From CAZWLY01 sp964634465 (GTDB lineage Bacteria > Desulfobacterota > Desulfarculia > G963662305), in assembly GCA_964634465.1 (NCBI GenBank), contig CAZWLY010000002.1, positions 186,001 through 250,000 on the forward strand: a stretch of 64,000 bases of DNA, in the 5' to 3' direction. The notes below the pieces were generated by a model that was given only the letters and a program-made list of their open reading frames with translations, did not search any database and was not told where the DNA came from. Within the stretch, counting starts at the first letter, position 1, and every line of letters starts with the position of its first letter. This document shows, piece by piece, positions 45,058-54,244 of this stretch. A program made the translations under genes and the position numbers.

Positions 45058-46146
45058 ATGCCGAACGCCCAGTCGACGATGATGATGGAGCAGGCCATTC
45101 AGGCCTTGAACGCCAACGACCAGCCCAAGGCGTTGGCCGTCGCCAAGCAACTGCTTCAATCCGACCCCTACTTTTCCGAGTATCATTGGCTGCTGGGCAT
45201 CGCCGAGACCGACTACGGCCAAAGCCTCAATCATCTCTTTCGGGCGGTGCTGCTGTCCGGGAATCCCGAAGCGCGGTCGAAAAATCTTATCGACTTGATA
45301 AACCTGACCATCAAGCACCAGGACCCCAGGCTGACGTTCATATTGTGCTACTGGGGTATAATGTCCGGTATACCGACTGACTATTTCTCCAATATATTGA
45401 CCCAGATAACAGACACGAAGGTCCCGGGCATCCTCCTGGCCACCATGCCCAAGTCCGGAAGCATATTCCTCATGGTCAGGATCGGGAACGGGCTGTCACT
45501 GCCCACTCTGCGCCAGGTGACCAGCGACACCTGGCCCAACGACATGTTCAACTATGAGCGGCTGAGAATGCTGTCGTACGGCTGGGCGATCGCCCAGGTG
45601 CACGTCTGGGCTTATCCGCAAAACCTGAACATGTTGAACGCTTTGATGGACCGGATCGTGGTCCACGTCAGGGACCCCCGCCAAGCGGTGGTGTCGTGGA
45701 CTCACCATGTCATCAATGAAAAGAAAAAAAGGGGGTTCTCCACCATCCAGGACAAAGTGTATCCTCCGCTGCCCGCCGATTATTTTGCCTGGCCGTTCGA
45801 GAAACAGCTCGACTACCAGATTGAGAACTACCTGCCCCAAGTGGCCCAATGGATAAACCTGTGGCTGGAAGCCAGGCGAAACCCGAACCTGAATACCCGG
45901 ATCCTCTTCACCCGCTACGATGACTTGAAAGAGCAGCCCGACGAACTCCTCAAGCGCATTCTCAGGTTCTACGACATCGACCCCCAAAAGTTCCCCATCG
46001 ACGCCTCCAGGCCCAACGAGGGCGAACTCCACTACCGCCAAGGCAAGCGGAACGAGTGGCGGGAGGTGATGTCGCCGCAGCAGAGGGAGCGCTGCGCCGA
46101 GATCGTGCCGGAGAGCCTGCTGGAGCGCTTCGGCTGGCCGGCCTAG
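45058..46146 (+). CDS. PAPS-dependent sulfotransferase-like protein, copy 2
   Basis: The 362-residue protein has a helical, TPR-like N-terminal part (about residues 1-120) followed by a sulfotransferase domain. Signatures are TMPKSGS (5'-phosphosulfate loop), VVHVRDPRQAVVSWTHH (3'-phosphate site) and HYRQGKRNEWREVMSPQQ, which matches the RKGxxGxWK-type PAPS motif. ATG at 45058 is used (GGGAG 6 bp upstream); ATG at 45022 has a poor site. Parts are more AT-rich than the neighbours. The acceptor is unknown. Confidence 0.82.
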   Translation: MPNAQSTMMMEQAIQALNANDQPKALAVAKQLLQSDPYFSEYHWLLGIAETDYGQSLNHLFRAVLLSGNPEARSKNLIDLINLTIKHQDPRLTFILCYWGIMSGIPTDYFSNILTQITDTKVPGILLATMPKSGSIFLMVRIGNGLSLPTLRQVTSDTWPNDMFNYERLRMLSYGWAIAQVHVWAYPQNLNMLNALMDRIVVHVRDPRQAVVSWTHHVINEKKKRGFSTIQDKVYPPLPADYFAWPFEKQLDYQIENYLPQVAQWINLWLEARRNPNLNTRILFTRYDDLKEQPDELLKRILRFYDIDPQKFPIDASRPNEGELHYRQGKRNEWREVMSPQQRERCAEIVPESLLERFGWPA

Positions 46147-46308
46147 CCTCATCCGGCCGGGTTCGGGCTGTGGGGGAGGGCGTCGGACGAAAGCCTCGAC
46201 CGTCTCACCTCCAGACCGACCATCGGCCGCCGAGCAGAGGCTTCCCGTTCGGAGATCGACCGGCCGCGACAGAGCCCCGCCTTCCCCTCGCCGATCGACC
46301 GTCAGGTT

Positions 46309-46325
46309 TGGGTACGTATCTTGCA
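46309..46325 (+). promoter_or_regulatory. Sigma-54 promoter of the heptose-type operon
   Basis: TGGGTACGTATCTTGCA has GG (46311-46312) and GC (46323-46324) 10 bp apart, with ACG and TTGCA conserved. It lies about 97 bp before the GTG of the gmhA-like gene and would start a unit running to 55986. Confidence 0.78.
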
Positions 46326-46421
46326 ATTCGCTTTTATGTCTCGGTTTTCCTGGCTTCGGCGACCCGCCGCCTGGTGGTCGCCGGGCGCGGGAAGGGATGG
46401 ATATAGAACCAGGAGGGCGGT

Positions 46422-47081
46422 GTGGAAAAGAGGGTCATCCAAGCCTATCTGAATCACGTCAAAGACACCATCGCGCAGATTCCCCTGGAGCGAGTGGCCC
46501 GGGTCATCGATTTGATCTACCAGGCCTACGTCGATAAAAAGCAGGTTTTTATCGTCGGTAACGGCGGCAGCGCCTCGACCGCCTCCCACCTGGCCTGCGA
46601 TCTGGGCAAGGGCGCGGTCATCGAGGGCAAGGATCGACTGCGGGTGATGTCGCTCAACGACAATACCGCGCTTCTGACCGCCTACGCCAACGACGTCGGT
46701 TACAGCCACGTCTTCGCCGAGCAACTCAAAAGTCTGATCAAAGAGGGCGATTTACTGATTTGCATCTCTGGATCGGGCAATTCTCCCAATATCTTGAAGG
46801 CCATAGAGGCGGCTCGCCAGGTCGGGGCGGTCACGGTCGGCCTGTTCGGCTTCGGCGGCGGAAAGGCCGTCAAAATGGTGGACGAGCACGTCACAGTCGA
46901 CGACGCCACCTATGAGCCGGTCGAAGACGTCCACTTGATTCTGGCCCACGCCATCAGCACCTGTTTCCGGCAGATGGTGATGCACGCCGACGCCGAGCAC
47001 CCCTTTGGCTCGCGCGAGGCCTTGCGCGCCTTTCGGAACCGGTTGACGGTCGGGGCGGCGCTGACGACCAACCCGACCTGA
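46422..47081 (+). CDS. gmhA: SIS-domain sugar isomerase, GmhA-like
   Basis: GmhA converts sedoheptulose 7-phosphate to heptose 7-phosphate. The 219-residue protein has the SIS signatures FIVGNGGSASTASHLACDL, SLNDNTALLTAYAND and ISGSGNSPNILKAIEAA, and the zinc-site region DVHLILAHAISTCFRQ. It is somewhat longer than typical GmhA. The start is GTG behind AGGAGG. The HldE-like gene directly downstream supports a heptose route. Confidence 0.87.
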   Translation: MEKRVIQAYLNHVKDTIAQIPLERVARVIDLIYQAYVDKKQVFIVGNGGSASTASHLACDLGKGAVIEGKDRLRVMSLNDNTALLTAYANDVGYSHVFAEQLKSLIKEGDLLICISGSGNSPNILKAIEAARQVGAVTVGLFGFGGGKAVKMVDEHVTVDDATYEPVEDVHLILAHAISTCFRQMVMHADAEHPFGSREALRAFRNRLTVGAALTTNPT

Positions 47082-47138
47082 GGCCGTAAGACGGCGATGC
47101 GCCGGAAACAGGGGGCCTGAGACATCGAGGGCGCGAGA

Positions 47139-48665
47139 ATGCACCAGCACCTGAAGATCAAAACCCTGGAGCAGTTGGCCGAGATTCTTGACCGCCATCG
47201 GGCCGAAGGCAAGCGGATCGTCCTTTGCCACGGCGTCTTCGATCTGCTGCACATCGGCCACATCCGCTACTTCGAGCAGGCCAGGCGGATGGGCGACGTC
47301 TTGGTGGTAACCCTCACCCCGGACGAATACGTGGACAAGGGGCCGCATCGGCCGGCCTTCACCGAGAACCTGCGGGCCGAGGCGGTGGCCTCCATGGACT
47401 GCGTGGACTACGTGGCCGTCAACCGCTGGCCCATGGCCGATGAGACGCTGCGCCTGCTCAGGCCCCACGTCTACGTCAAAGGATCAGAATTCAAGGACAT
47501 CTCCTCCGATCCGACCGGCAAGATCGCCCACGAGGTCAAGGCGGTCGAGGAGATCGGGGCCGAGATGGCCTTCACCGAGGACATCGTCTTTTCCTCGACC
47601 AGCCTGATCAACCGCTACCTGTCCAACCTGCCTGAAGAGATCCAGGAGTACCTGACCGTACTCAGGCGGCGCTACCGACTGGAGGACGTCCTGGCCGTGC
47701 TGGAGGCCATGGCCGAACTTCGGGTGTTGGTCATCGGCGATACCATCCTCGACGAATACCAGTACTGCGACGCCATCGGCAAGTCGTCCAAGGACCCGGT
47801 GCTGGCTGTCAAGTACCGCTCCCGCGACCTCTTCGCCGGCGGGGTGCTGGCCGTGGCCAATCACGTGGCCAACTTCGCCCGGGAAGTCCAATTGGTCACC
47901 GTCGTCGGCGAGCGCGACAGCCGTCTCGAGTTCATCAAGTCCCAACTCAGGCCCAACGTCAGGCTTCGCTTCGCCGTCCAGGAGGGCGCGCCGACGCTCG
48001 TCAAGCGGCGCTTCATCGACGGCTACTCGTTCAACAAGCTTCTGGAGGTCTACGTCATGGACGACTCGGGTCTTGCGCCCGAGGCCGACAAGGAGCTGTG
48101 CGACTGGGTCCGGCCCAGGTTGGGCGACTACGACCTGGTCATCGTGGCCGATTTCGGCCACGGCGCGATCAGCGACGACATGGTCTGGGTGCTGTCCGAC
48201 TACTCCCGGTTCATGTGCCTCAACACCCAGGCCAACGCCGGCAACAGGGGCTTTCACACCATCTCCCGCTACCCGTCCACCGACTACGGCTGCATCGCCG
48301 AGCACGAGCTTCGCCTCGAGACCCGCCGGACCAACGGCCGGATCAGGCCCCTGGTCGAAGCCATCGGCCGCCGGATGACCAGCCGCAAGTTCGTGGTCAC
48401 CCGAGGGCGACGGGGCTGCGCCGTTTGGGACGACGAAGGCGAGTACGTCGAGGTGCCGTCCTTCGGCCAGAACGTGGTCGATCGGGTCGGGGCGGGCGAC
48501 GCCTTTTTCTCGGTCACCTCCCTGGCCGCGGCCAACGGCGCACCCTCGGAGCTGTTGGGCTTCATCGGCAACGTGGTCGGCGCTCTGGCGGTGGAGGTGG
48601 TCGGCAACCAGAAGCCCATCGACCGGCAAAGCGTGGCCAAGTACATCACTTCGCTGATGAAATAG
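47139..48665 (+). CDS. HldE-like bifunctional protein in reversed domain order
   Basis: Residues about 15-160 are a nucleotidyltransferase (LCHGVFDLLHIGHIRYFEQAR, a GxFDxxHxGH motif). Residues about 190-505 are a PfkB/ribokinase-type kinase ending in DRVGAGDAFFSVTSLA (catalytic GAGD). E. coli HldE has the kinase first, so the order is reversed. With GmhA next door it probably phosphorylates and activates a heptose or related sugar, but the long insert differs from classical HldE. Confidence 0.83.
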   Translation: MHQHLKIKTLEQLAEILDRHRAEGKRIVLCHGVFDLLHIGHIRYFEQARRMGDVLVVTLTPDEYVDKGPHRPAFTENLRAEAVASMDCVDYVAVNRWPMADETLRLLRPHVYVKGSEFKDISSDPTGKIAHEVKAVEEIGAEMAFTEDIVFSSTSLINRYLSNLPEEIQEYLTVLRRRYRLEDVLAVLEAMAELRVLVIGDTILDEYQYCDAIGKSSKDPVLAVKYRSRDLFAGGVLAVANHVANFAREVQLVTVVGERDSRLEFIKSQLRPNVRLRFAVQEGAPTLVKRRFIDGYSFNKLLEVYVMDDSGLAPEADKELCDWVRPRLGDYDLVIVADFGHGAISDDMVWVLSDYSRFMCLNTQANAGNRGFHTISRYPSTDYGCIAEHELRLETRRTNGRIRPLVEAIGRRMTSRKFVVTRGRRGCAVWDDEGEYVEVPSFGQNVVDRVGAGDAFFSVTSLAAANGAPSELLGFIGNVVGALAVEVVGNQKPIDRQSVAKYITSLMK

Positions 48666-48682
48666 GCGCGGAAAGGAATCGA

Positions 48683-49657
48683 TTGCCGATGAGCCCCGTC
48701 TTTCCCGAGTTCGATCGCGGCCGGCTGGAAGTAAAACCCCTGGATCAGCGCCGCCACGACCTCGACCTGAGCCGCCTCAAACCCTTGGCGCCGGTCCCAT
48801 CGGTCAGGCCCGAACTGGCCGAGGTGGCCCGACGGCTAGTCAGGGCCAAGGCGAGCCGGTCCGGCCGCGTCCTGATGATGGGGGCGCACGTGCTCAGGTC
48901 CGGGGTCCAGGCCTACCTGATCGACCTCATGGAGCGAGGGTTGATCTCCTGCCTGGCCGTCAACGGGGCCGGGGCGATCCACGACTACGAGTTCGCCCTG
49001 ATCGGCGCCACCACCGAGAGCGTGGCCCATTACATCAAGGACGGTCGCTTCGGTCTGTGGCGGGAGACCGGCCGGATCAACGACCTCGTCGCCCAGGCGG
49101 CCGAAGAAGGTCTCGGTCTGGGCGAGGCGGTCGGCCGGGCCATCGAGGAGGACGGCTTGCCCCACCGGGAGATCAGCCTCTTTGCGGCCGGCTATCGGCT
49201 GGGAATTCCGGTCACCGTTCACGTCGGCATCGGCTACGACATCGTCCACGAGCACCCCAACTGCGACGGCGCGGCCTGGGGCCGGGCCTCCTACACCGAT
49301 TTCTTGCGCCTGGCCGCGGTCATGGAGTCCCTGGAGGGCGGGGTGGTGATGAACTTCGGCAGCGCGGTCATGGCCCCGGAGGTTTTCTTGAAGGCCCTGG
49401 CCATGGTCCGCAACGCCGCCCGACGGGAGGGTCGCTCGATCAGCAGGTTCACCACCCTGGTCTGCGACCTGGCCGACCTGCCGGCCGACTATAACCGGGA
49501 AGCGCCCAAGGACAACCCGCTCTACTACTTTCGGCCCTGGAAAACGATGCTGGTCAGGACCGTGGCCGACGGCGGGGAGAGCTTTTACGTCAAGGGCGAT
49601 CACGCCGAGACGATTCCGGAGCTTTGGACCGCCGTCGTATCGGAGGCAGACCGGTGA
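48683..49657 (+). CDS. Unknown protein with a deoxyhypusine-synthase-like look
   Basis: I recognise no confident family. The 324-residue soluble protein contains VLMMGAHVLRSGVQAYLIDLMERG and VNGAGAIHDYEFALIGATTESVA, and later IPVTVHVGIGYDIVHEHPNCDG, reminiscent of the NAD-binding fold of deoxyhypusine synthase. The weak similarity does not prove the reaction. TTG at 48683 follows AAGGA by 5 bp; ATG at 48689 is the alternative. The next gene overlaps by 4 bp, so it belongs to the operon. Confidence 0.6.
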   Translation: MPMSPVFPEFDRGRLEVKPLDQRRHDLDLSRLKPLAPVPSVRPELAEVARRLVRAKASRSGRVLMMGAHVLRSGVQAYLIDLMERGLISCLAVNGAGAIHDYEFALIGATTESVAHYIKDGRFGLWRETGRINDLVAQAAEEGLGLGEAVGRAIEEDGLPHREISLFAAGYRLGIPVTVHVGIGYDIVHEHPNCDGAAWGRASYTDFLRLAAVMESLEGGVVMNFGSAVMAPEVFLKALAMVRNAARREGRSISRFTTLVCDLADLPADYNREAPKDNPLYYFRPWKTMLVRTVADGGESFYVKGDHAETIPELWTAVVSEADR

Positions 49658-50727
49658 GCGCAGACAAATACAGGATCGACAGCCACAAGCTCCACTTCCA
49701 CGTCGAGCGGGTCAGCGACTGGCTCAAGGGCGAGGACATCGCCCCGATCTACATGGAGGCCAGCCCGGCCGGGGCCTGCAACCACCGCTGCACCTTCTGC
49801 GGCCTGGATTTCATGGGCTACCAGCCGCGCTTTTTGATCGCCGAGGTCTTCAAGGAGCGACTCCAGGAACTGGGCCGGTTGGGCTTGAAGAGCATCATGT
49901 ACGCCGGCGAGGGCGAGCCGCTGCTGCACCGGGACATCGCCGAGTTGGCCCAGACGGCCAAGGAGAGCGGCATCGACGTCGCCCTGACCACCAACGGGGT
50001 TTTGCTCAAACCGGAAAAGGCCGAATTGATCCTGCCTTTCACCGAATGGATCAAGGTCAGCTTCAACGCTGGCCGGCCGGAGACCTACGCCCGGATCCAC
50101 CGGACCAAAGCGGCCGATTTCGACCGGGTGCTCAAGAATCTGGCCGCCGCGGTCGAGATCAGGGCCCGGCGGGGATATCGTTGCACCCTGGGCCTGCAGA
50201 TGATCCTCCTGCCGGAGAACGAGACCGAGGCCGTCGCCCTGGCCAGGACGGCCCGGGAGATCGGCCTCGATTACCTGGTCATCAAGCCCTACTCCCAGCA
50301 TCCGGCCAGCCGAACCACCCGCTACCGGGGCGTGCGCTACGAGGACTCCCAGGACCTGGCCGCCGAGGTCGAGGCCGAGGCCGGGCCGGGTTTCAACGTT
50401 ATCTTCCGGACCAACACGATGAAAAAGTGGGACGACGGCGAGAAGGCCTACGATCACTGCCTGGCCCTGCCGTTCTGGTCCTACATCGACGCCGGCGGCG
50501 ACGTCTGGGGCTGCAGCGTCTATCTCACCGACGAGCGCTTCCGTTACGGCAACATCTACGACCAGACCTTCACCGACATCTGGCGGGGCGAGCGGCGGAA
50601 AAGACACCTCAGGTGGGTCCAGGAAGAGATGGACGCCCGCCAGTGCCGGGTCAACTGCCGGATGGACGAAATAAACCGCTACCTGTGGGAGCTCAAGCAC
50701 CCCCAGGCGCACGTGAACTTCATTTGA
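49654..50727 (+). CDS. Radical SAM/SPASM protein
   Basis: GTG at 49654 (GGAGG 7 bp upstream, overlapping the previous stop) is the start. The 357-residue protein has C42-x3-C46-x2-C49 (CNHRCTFC), the SAM motif AGEGEPLLH and SPASM-like cysteines (YDHC, WGCSVYL, CRVNCRMDEINRYL). It resembles radical SAM proteins seen in other surface-sugar clusters. The substrate is unknown. Confidence 0.85.
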   Translation: MSADKYRIDSHKLHFHVERVSDWLKGEDIAPIYMEASPAGACNHRCTFCGLDFMGYQPRFLIAEVFKERLQELGRLGLKSIMYAGEGEPLLHRDIAELAQTAKESGIDVALTTNGVLLKPEKAELILPFTEWIKVSFNAGRPETYARIHRTKAADFDRVLKNLAAAVEIRARRGYRCTLGLQMILLPENETEAVALARTAREIGLDYLVIKPYSQHPASRTTRYRGVRYEDSQDLAAEVEAEAGPGFNVIFRTNTMKKWDDGEKAYDHCLALPFWSYIDAGGDVWGCSVYLTDERFRYGNIYDQTFTDIWRGERRKRHLRWVQEEMDARQCRVNCRMDEINRYLWELKHPQAHVNFI

Positions 50728-50790
50728 GGCGTTAAGGGATGGCTGGCGAGCGGTCCGAAAACCTGGCTTTCGACGGGAGGCGGTGAGGGC

Positions 50791-51417
50791 ATGGGCGTCG
50801 CGGTCGGCCTGGACTTCGATAACACCATCGTCCGCTACGACGGCCTGTTTCGAGCCCTGGCCCTGGAACGGGGTCTGATCGGGCCCCATGTCGGCCCCAG
50901 CAAGCGGGCGGTCCGGGACGCGCTCAGAGAGCGCCCCGGCGGCGAGGTCGAGTGGCAGAGGATCCAGGCCTTGGCCTACGGCCCTCGGATAGTCGAGGCC
51001 GAGCCGGCGGCCGGCGTGATCGAGTTCATCAAACGCTGCCGGGCCGAGAGAGTCCCGGTCTACGTGGTCAGCCACAAGACGGAGTTCGCCCGCCGGGACA
51101 ACGGCCGGGTCAACCTGCGCGCGGCCGCCCTGGAGTGGCTTCGGACCAACGGCTTTTTCGCCGCCGCCGGGGGGCTGCTGGCGCGGGAAAGGGTCTTCTT
51201 CGAGTCCAGCCGGGCCGACAAGATCGCTCGGATCGAGGCCCTGGGCCTGACCCACTTCATCGACGACCTGGAGGAGACCTTCCTGACCGACGGTTTCCCC
51301 GAGGGCGTAACCAGAATTCTGTTCGACCCACTTCACGAGGCCCGGCCCCCGGCCGGGGTCGAGGTCGTCGGGTCGTTCGAGGAGGTCGGCCGCCATGTCT
51401 TTGGTCGCTCCAATTGA
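50791..51417 (+). CDS. HAD-superfamily hydrolase
   Basis: The 208-residue protein begins MGVAVGLDFDNTIVRYD, where D8 and D10 form the DxDxT catalytic motif, and has YVVSHKTEFARR (motif II) and THFIDDLEETF (motif IV). It is a likely sugar phosphatase. A GmhB-like role in the heptose route is possible by context, but the sequence is not typical GmhB. It overlaps the phosphotransferase gene by 23 bp. Confidence 0.82.
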   Translation: MGVAVGLDFDNTIVRYDGLFRALALERGLIGPHVGPSKRAVRDALRERPGGEVEWQRIQALAYGPRIVEAEPAAGVIEFIKRCRAERVPVYVVSHKTEFARRDNGRVNLRAAALEWLRTNGFFAAAGGLLARERVFFESSRADKIARIEALGLTHFIDDLEETFLTDGFPEGVTRILFDPLHEARPPAGVEVVGSFEEVGRHVFGRSN

Positions 51418-52459
51418 GTCTCCGGCCTCGGCCTGGGCGGAGTTGATTCCGGATCTAGACGGCGCCAGTCTGATCTGGGTCAACCGACTCAAGGGCGGCA
51501 GGAACAGCCAGGTCTTTGCCGTGCGCTCCGACGACGGCCGCCGTTACGTGGTCAAGCGGTATTTCAGAAGCCGGGACGACGAGCGCGACCGGCTGGGCAG
51601 CGAGTATTACGGGCTCCGCTTCCTGTGGCGAAACGGCGTCCGGGCCATTCCCCAGCCCCTGGCCGTGGACTGGACCAACCGCCAGGCGGTCTACAGTTTT
51701 GTCGAGGGCCGGCCGATCGAGCCGGGGCGGGCCACGGCCGGGGCGGTGGACCAGGCGGTCGATTTCCTGGCCTCCCTCCAGGAGATTCGCTTCCGGCCCG
51801 GCCACGAGGCGTTGCCCCTGGCCTCGGAGGCCTGCCTGTCCGGCCGGGCAATCATCGACAACCTGAGACTCCGCCGAACCCGCCTGGACGGGCTGGACGG
51901 GGCCGAACCGGAGTACGAGGAGCTGGCCCGCCTGCTGGCCGAGGAGTACCAGCCGCTGCTCGCCGAATTGACCGGCTGGCTTGAGCCCCAAATGGCCGAG
52001 CTCGACTTCGAGTCGGAAATTCCCAAAGAGGAGCGGGTGTTGAGCCCGTCCGACTTCGGCTTTCACAACGCCTTGCAGCTTGACGACGGGCGGATCGTCT
52101 TCCTGGATTTCGAGTATTTCGGCTGGGACGACCCGGCCAAGATGGCGGCCGATTTCCTGCTCCACCCGGCCATGGAGTTGAGCCGCGACCTCAAGCGACG
52201 CTTCACCGGCCGGTTGCTGGAGCGGATCGACCCCGCCGGCTCGATCGCCCGGCGGCTGGCCGCCTACTACCCGCTCTTCGGGCTGAAGTGGTGCCTGATC
52301 CTGCTGAACGAGTTCATCCCGGCCGATTATGAGCGCCGCCGCTTCGCCGCCGGCGGAAACGACGACCGGCGCAAGACGCTGGCCGGGCAGCTCGACAAGG
52401 CGCGCCGGATGCTGACCAGGATTCGGAGAGAGTATGAGCGATTTCCTTACCTTGGCTAA
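51395..52459 (+). CDS. APH/choline-kinase-family phosphotransferase
   Basis: The 354-residue protein has a kinase-like fold: KGGRNSQVFAVRSDDGRRYVVKRY as the nucleotide loop with the ATP lysine, LSPSDFGFHNAL as a variant of the catalytic HxDxxxxN loop with Asp, and IVFLDFEYFGWDDP as the metal-binding segment. It probably phosphorylates a sugar or small alcohol. It overlaps both neighbours and is clearly part of the operon. Confidence 0.8.
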   Translation: MSLVAPIESPASAWAELIPDLDGASLIWVNRLKGGRNSQVFAVRSDDGRRYVVKRYFRSRDDERDRLGSEYYGLRFLWRNGVRAIPQPLAVDWTNRQAVYSFVEGRPIEPGRATAGAVDQAVDFLASLQEIRFRPGHEALPLASEACLSGRAIIDNLRLRRTRLDGLDGAEPEYEELARLLAEEYQPLLAELTGWLEPQMAELDFESEIPKEERVLSPSDFGFHNALQLDDGRIVFLDFEYFGWDDPAKMAADFLLHPAMELSRDLKRRFTGRLLERIDPAGSIARRLAAYYPLFGLKWCLILLNEFIPADYERRRFAAGGNDDRRKTLAGQLDKARRMLTRIRREYERFPYLG

Positions 52460-53288
52460 GTGTCAGGCCGGCGGTCCGGCCGGCCTGGACGCCCGCTCGA
52501 TCGAGCTTCGGCGGCGGGTGATCGAGACCCTGGCCGCGGCCGGGCGCGGCCACCTGGCCCCGGCCCTGTCGCTGATCGAGATCCTGCGGGTCCTCTACGA
52601 CGAGGTGCTCGACTACGACTCGATCGACCCGACCTGGCCGGGGAGGGATCGGTTCATCCTTTCCAAAGGCCACGGCTGCCTGGCGCTCTACGTCATCCTG
52701 GCCGAGAAGGGTTTCTTTCCCGAGGCCGAGCTCGAAAAATTCTGCGCCCCGGACGGCATTCTGGGCGGCCACCCCGAGTACGGCAAGATCCCGGGCGTGG
52801 AGGCCTCCACCGGCGCCCTGGGTCACGGCCCGTCCATCGGGGTCGGCATGGCTCTGGCCGCCCGCCGCGACGGCGAGAAGCACCGGGTCTTCGTCGTCGT
52901 CGGCGACGGCGAGTGCAACGAGGGCGCGGTCTGGGAGGCGGCCATGTCCGCCGGCAAGCACAAGCTGTCCAACCTGACCATCATCGTCGATTACAACAAG
53001 CAACAGTCCTACGGCGCCACGGCCGAGGTCATGGACCTGGAGCCGTTCTCCGACAAGTGGCGGGCCTTTGGCTTCGCCGTCGAGGAGGTGGACGGCCACG
53101 ACGTCACTGCGCTTCGCCGGGTGTTCGACCGCCTGCCGTTCGACCCGGCCAGGCCCAGCGCCGTTATCTGCCACACCATAAAAGGCCGGGGGATCGACTT
53201 CGTCGAGGGCGATTTGAGCTGGCACCACAAAAGCAAGATCACCGCTCGGGACAGGGCCGAACTGCTGGCCGGACTGGGGAGGGAGTGA
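52434..53288 (+). CDS. Transketolase, N-terminal (TPP-binding) subunit
   Basis: The 284-residue subunit binds thiamine diphosphate: FILSKGHGCLALYVIL, GSLGHG-like STGALGHGPSIGVGMALAA, and the GDG-N motif VGDGECNEGAVWEAAM with IIVDYN. Its partner subunit follows with a 1-bp overlap. The pair could move a two-carbon unit to make sedoheptulose 7-phosphate for GmhA, or make a branched sugar. Split transketolases are common outside central metabolism. Confidence 0.92.
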   Translation: MSDFLTLAKCQAGGPAGLDARSIELRRRVIETLAAAGRGHLAPALSLIEILRVLYDEVLDYDSIDPTWPGRDRFILSKGHGCLALYVILAEKGFFPEAELEKFCAPDGILGGHPEYGKIPGVEASTGALGHGPSIGVGMALAARRDGEKHRVFVVVGDGECNEGAVWEAAMSAGKHKLSNLTIIVDYNKQQSYGATAEVMDLEPFSDKWRAFGFAVEEVDGHDVTALRRVFDRLPFDPARPSAVICHTIKGRGIDFVEGDLSWHHKSKITARDRAELLAGLGRE

Positions 53289-54244
53289 TGCGACGAACCT
53301 GCCTGAACCTGGTCTACGAGTTGGCCAAGGACGACGAGCGCATCTTCTTCATCGGCTCCGATCTGGGCGCCGGCACCCTGGACGAGTTCAAGGCGGAGAT
53401 GCCGGACCGGTTCTTCATGGAGGGCATCAGCGAGGCCAACGTGATCGGCCTGGCCGCCGGCCTGGCCCTGGAGGGCAAGATCGTCTACGTCAATACCATC
53501 GCCACCTTCCTGACCCGGCGCGCCTTCGAGCAGGTCCTCTTGGACATCTGTCTTCACAACCTGAAGGTCCGGCTGATCGGCAACGGCGGCGGGCTGGTCT
53601 ACGCCCCGCTGGGCCCGACCCACACCGCCTTCGAGGATATCGCCCTCATGCGGGCCCTGCCCAACATGACCATCCTCGCCCCGGCCGACGCCGAGGAGAT
53701 GAGGCGGTTGATGCCTCAAACGGTAGACCACCCGGGCCCGATCTACATCCGCCTGGCCAAAGGCTACGATCCGGTGGTCACCGCCGACGAGCCGCCCATC
53801 GAGATCGGCCGGGCGATCCCGATGGGCGAGGGCAAAGACGCCTTGATCGTCACCACCGGCGTCGGACTCCAGGTCGCCCTGGCCGCGGCCCAAGACCTGG
53901 CCCGGACCGGAATCGAGGCCGGGGTGCTGCACTTGCCGACCCTCAAACCATTGGACGAGGCGGCGATCCTCGAACGGGCGGCCGAGACGCCGGTGTTGGT
54001 GACCCTGGAGGAGCACACCGTGGTCGGCGGGCTGGGCTCGGCCGTGGCCGAGCTCCTGGCCGAGGCCGATCTCAAGCGGCCGCCCAGGTTCAGGCGGCTG
54101 GGCCTGCCCGACGTCTTCCCGGATCGATACGGCTCCCAGGCCTCGCTGATGGCCCGCTTCGGGCTCGAACCGAACAACCTGGCGGCCGTGGTGGTCTCCC
54201 TGCTCGGCCCGGCGACTGAAACAGGGCGGGAGGAGGCGGCCTGA
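53288..54244 (+). CDS. Transketolase, C-terminal subunit
   Basis: The 318-residue subunit contains the pyrimidine-binding domain (FFMEGISEANVIGLAAGLALEGK, with the catalytic Glu) and the C-terminal transketolase domain (VTTGVGLQVALAAAQDL; TLEEHTVVGGLGSAVAELL). ATG at 53288 overlaps the stop of the N-terminal subunit, although the frame is open further upstream. It must pair with that subunit for activity. Confidence 0.92.
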   Translation: MRRTCLNLVYELAKDDERIFFIGSDLGAGTLDEFKAEMPDRFFMEGISEANVIGLAAGLALEGKIVYVNTIATFLTRRAFEQVLLDICLHNLKVRLIGNGGGLVYAPLGPTHTAFEDIALMRALPNMTILAPADAEEMRRLMPQTVDHPGPIYIRLAKGYDPVVTADEPPIEIGRAIPMGEGKDALIVTTGVGLQVALAAAQDLARTGIEAGVLHLPTLKPLDEAAILERAAETPVLVTLEEHTVVGGLGSAVAELLAEADLKRPPRFRRLGLPDVFPDRYGSQASLMARFGLEPNNLAAVVVSLLGPATETGREEAA

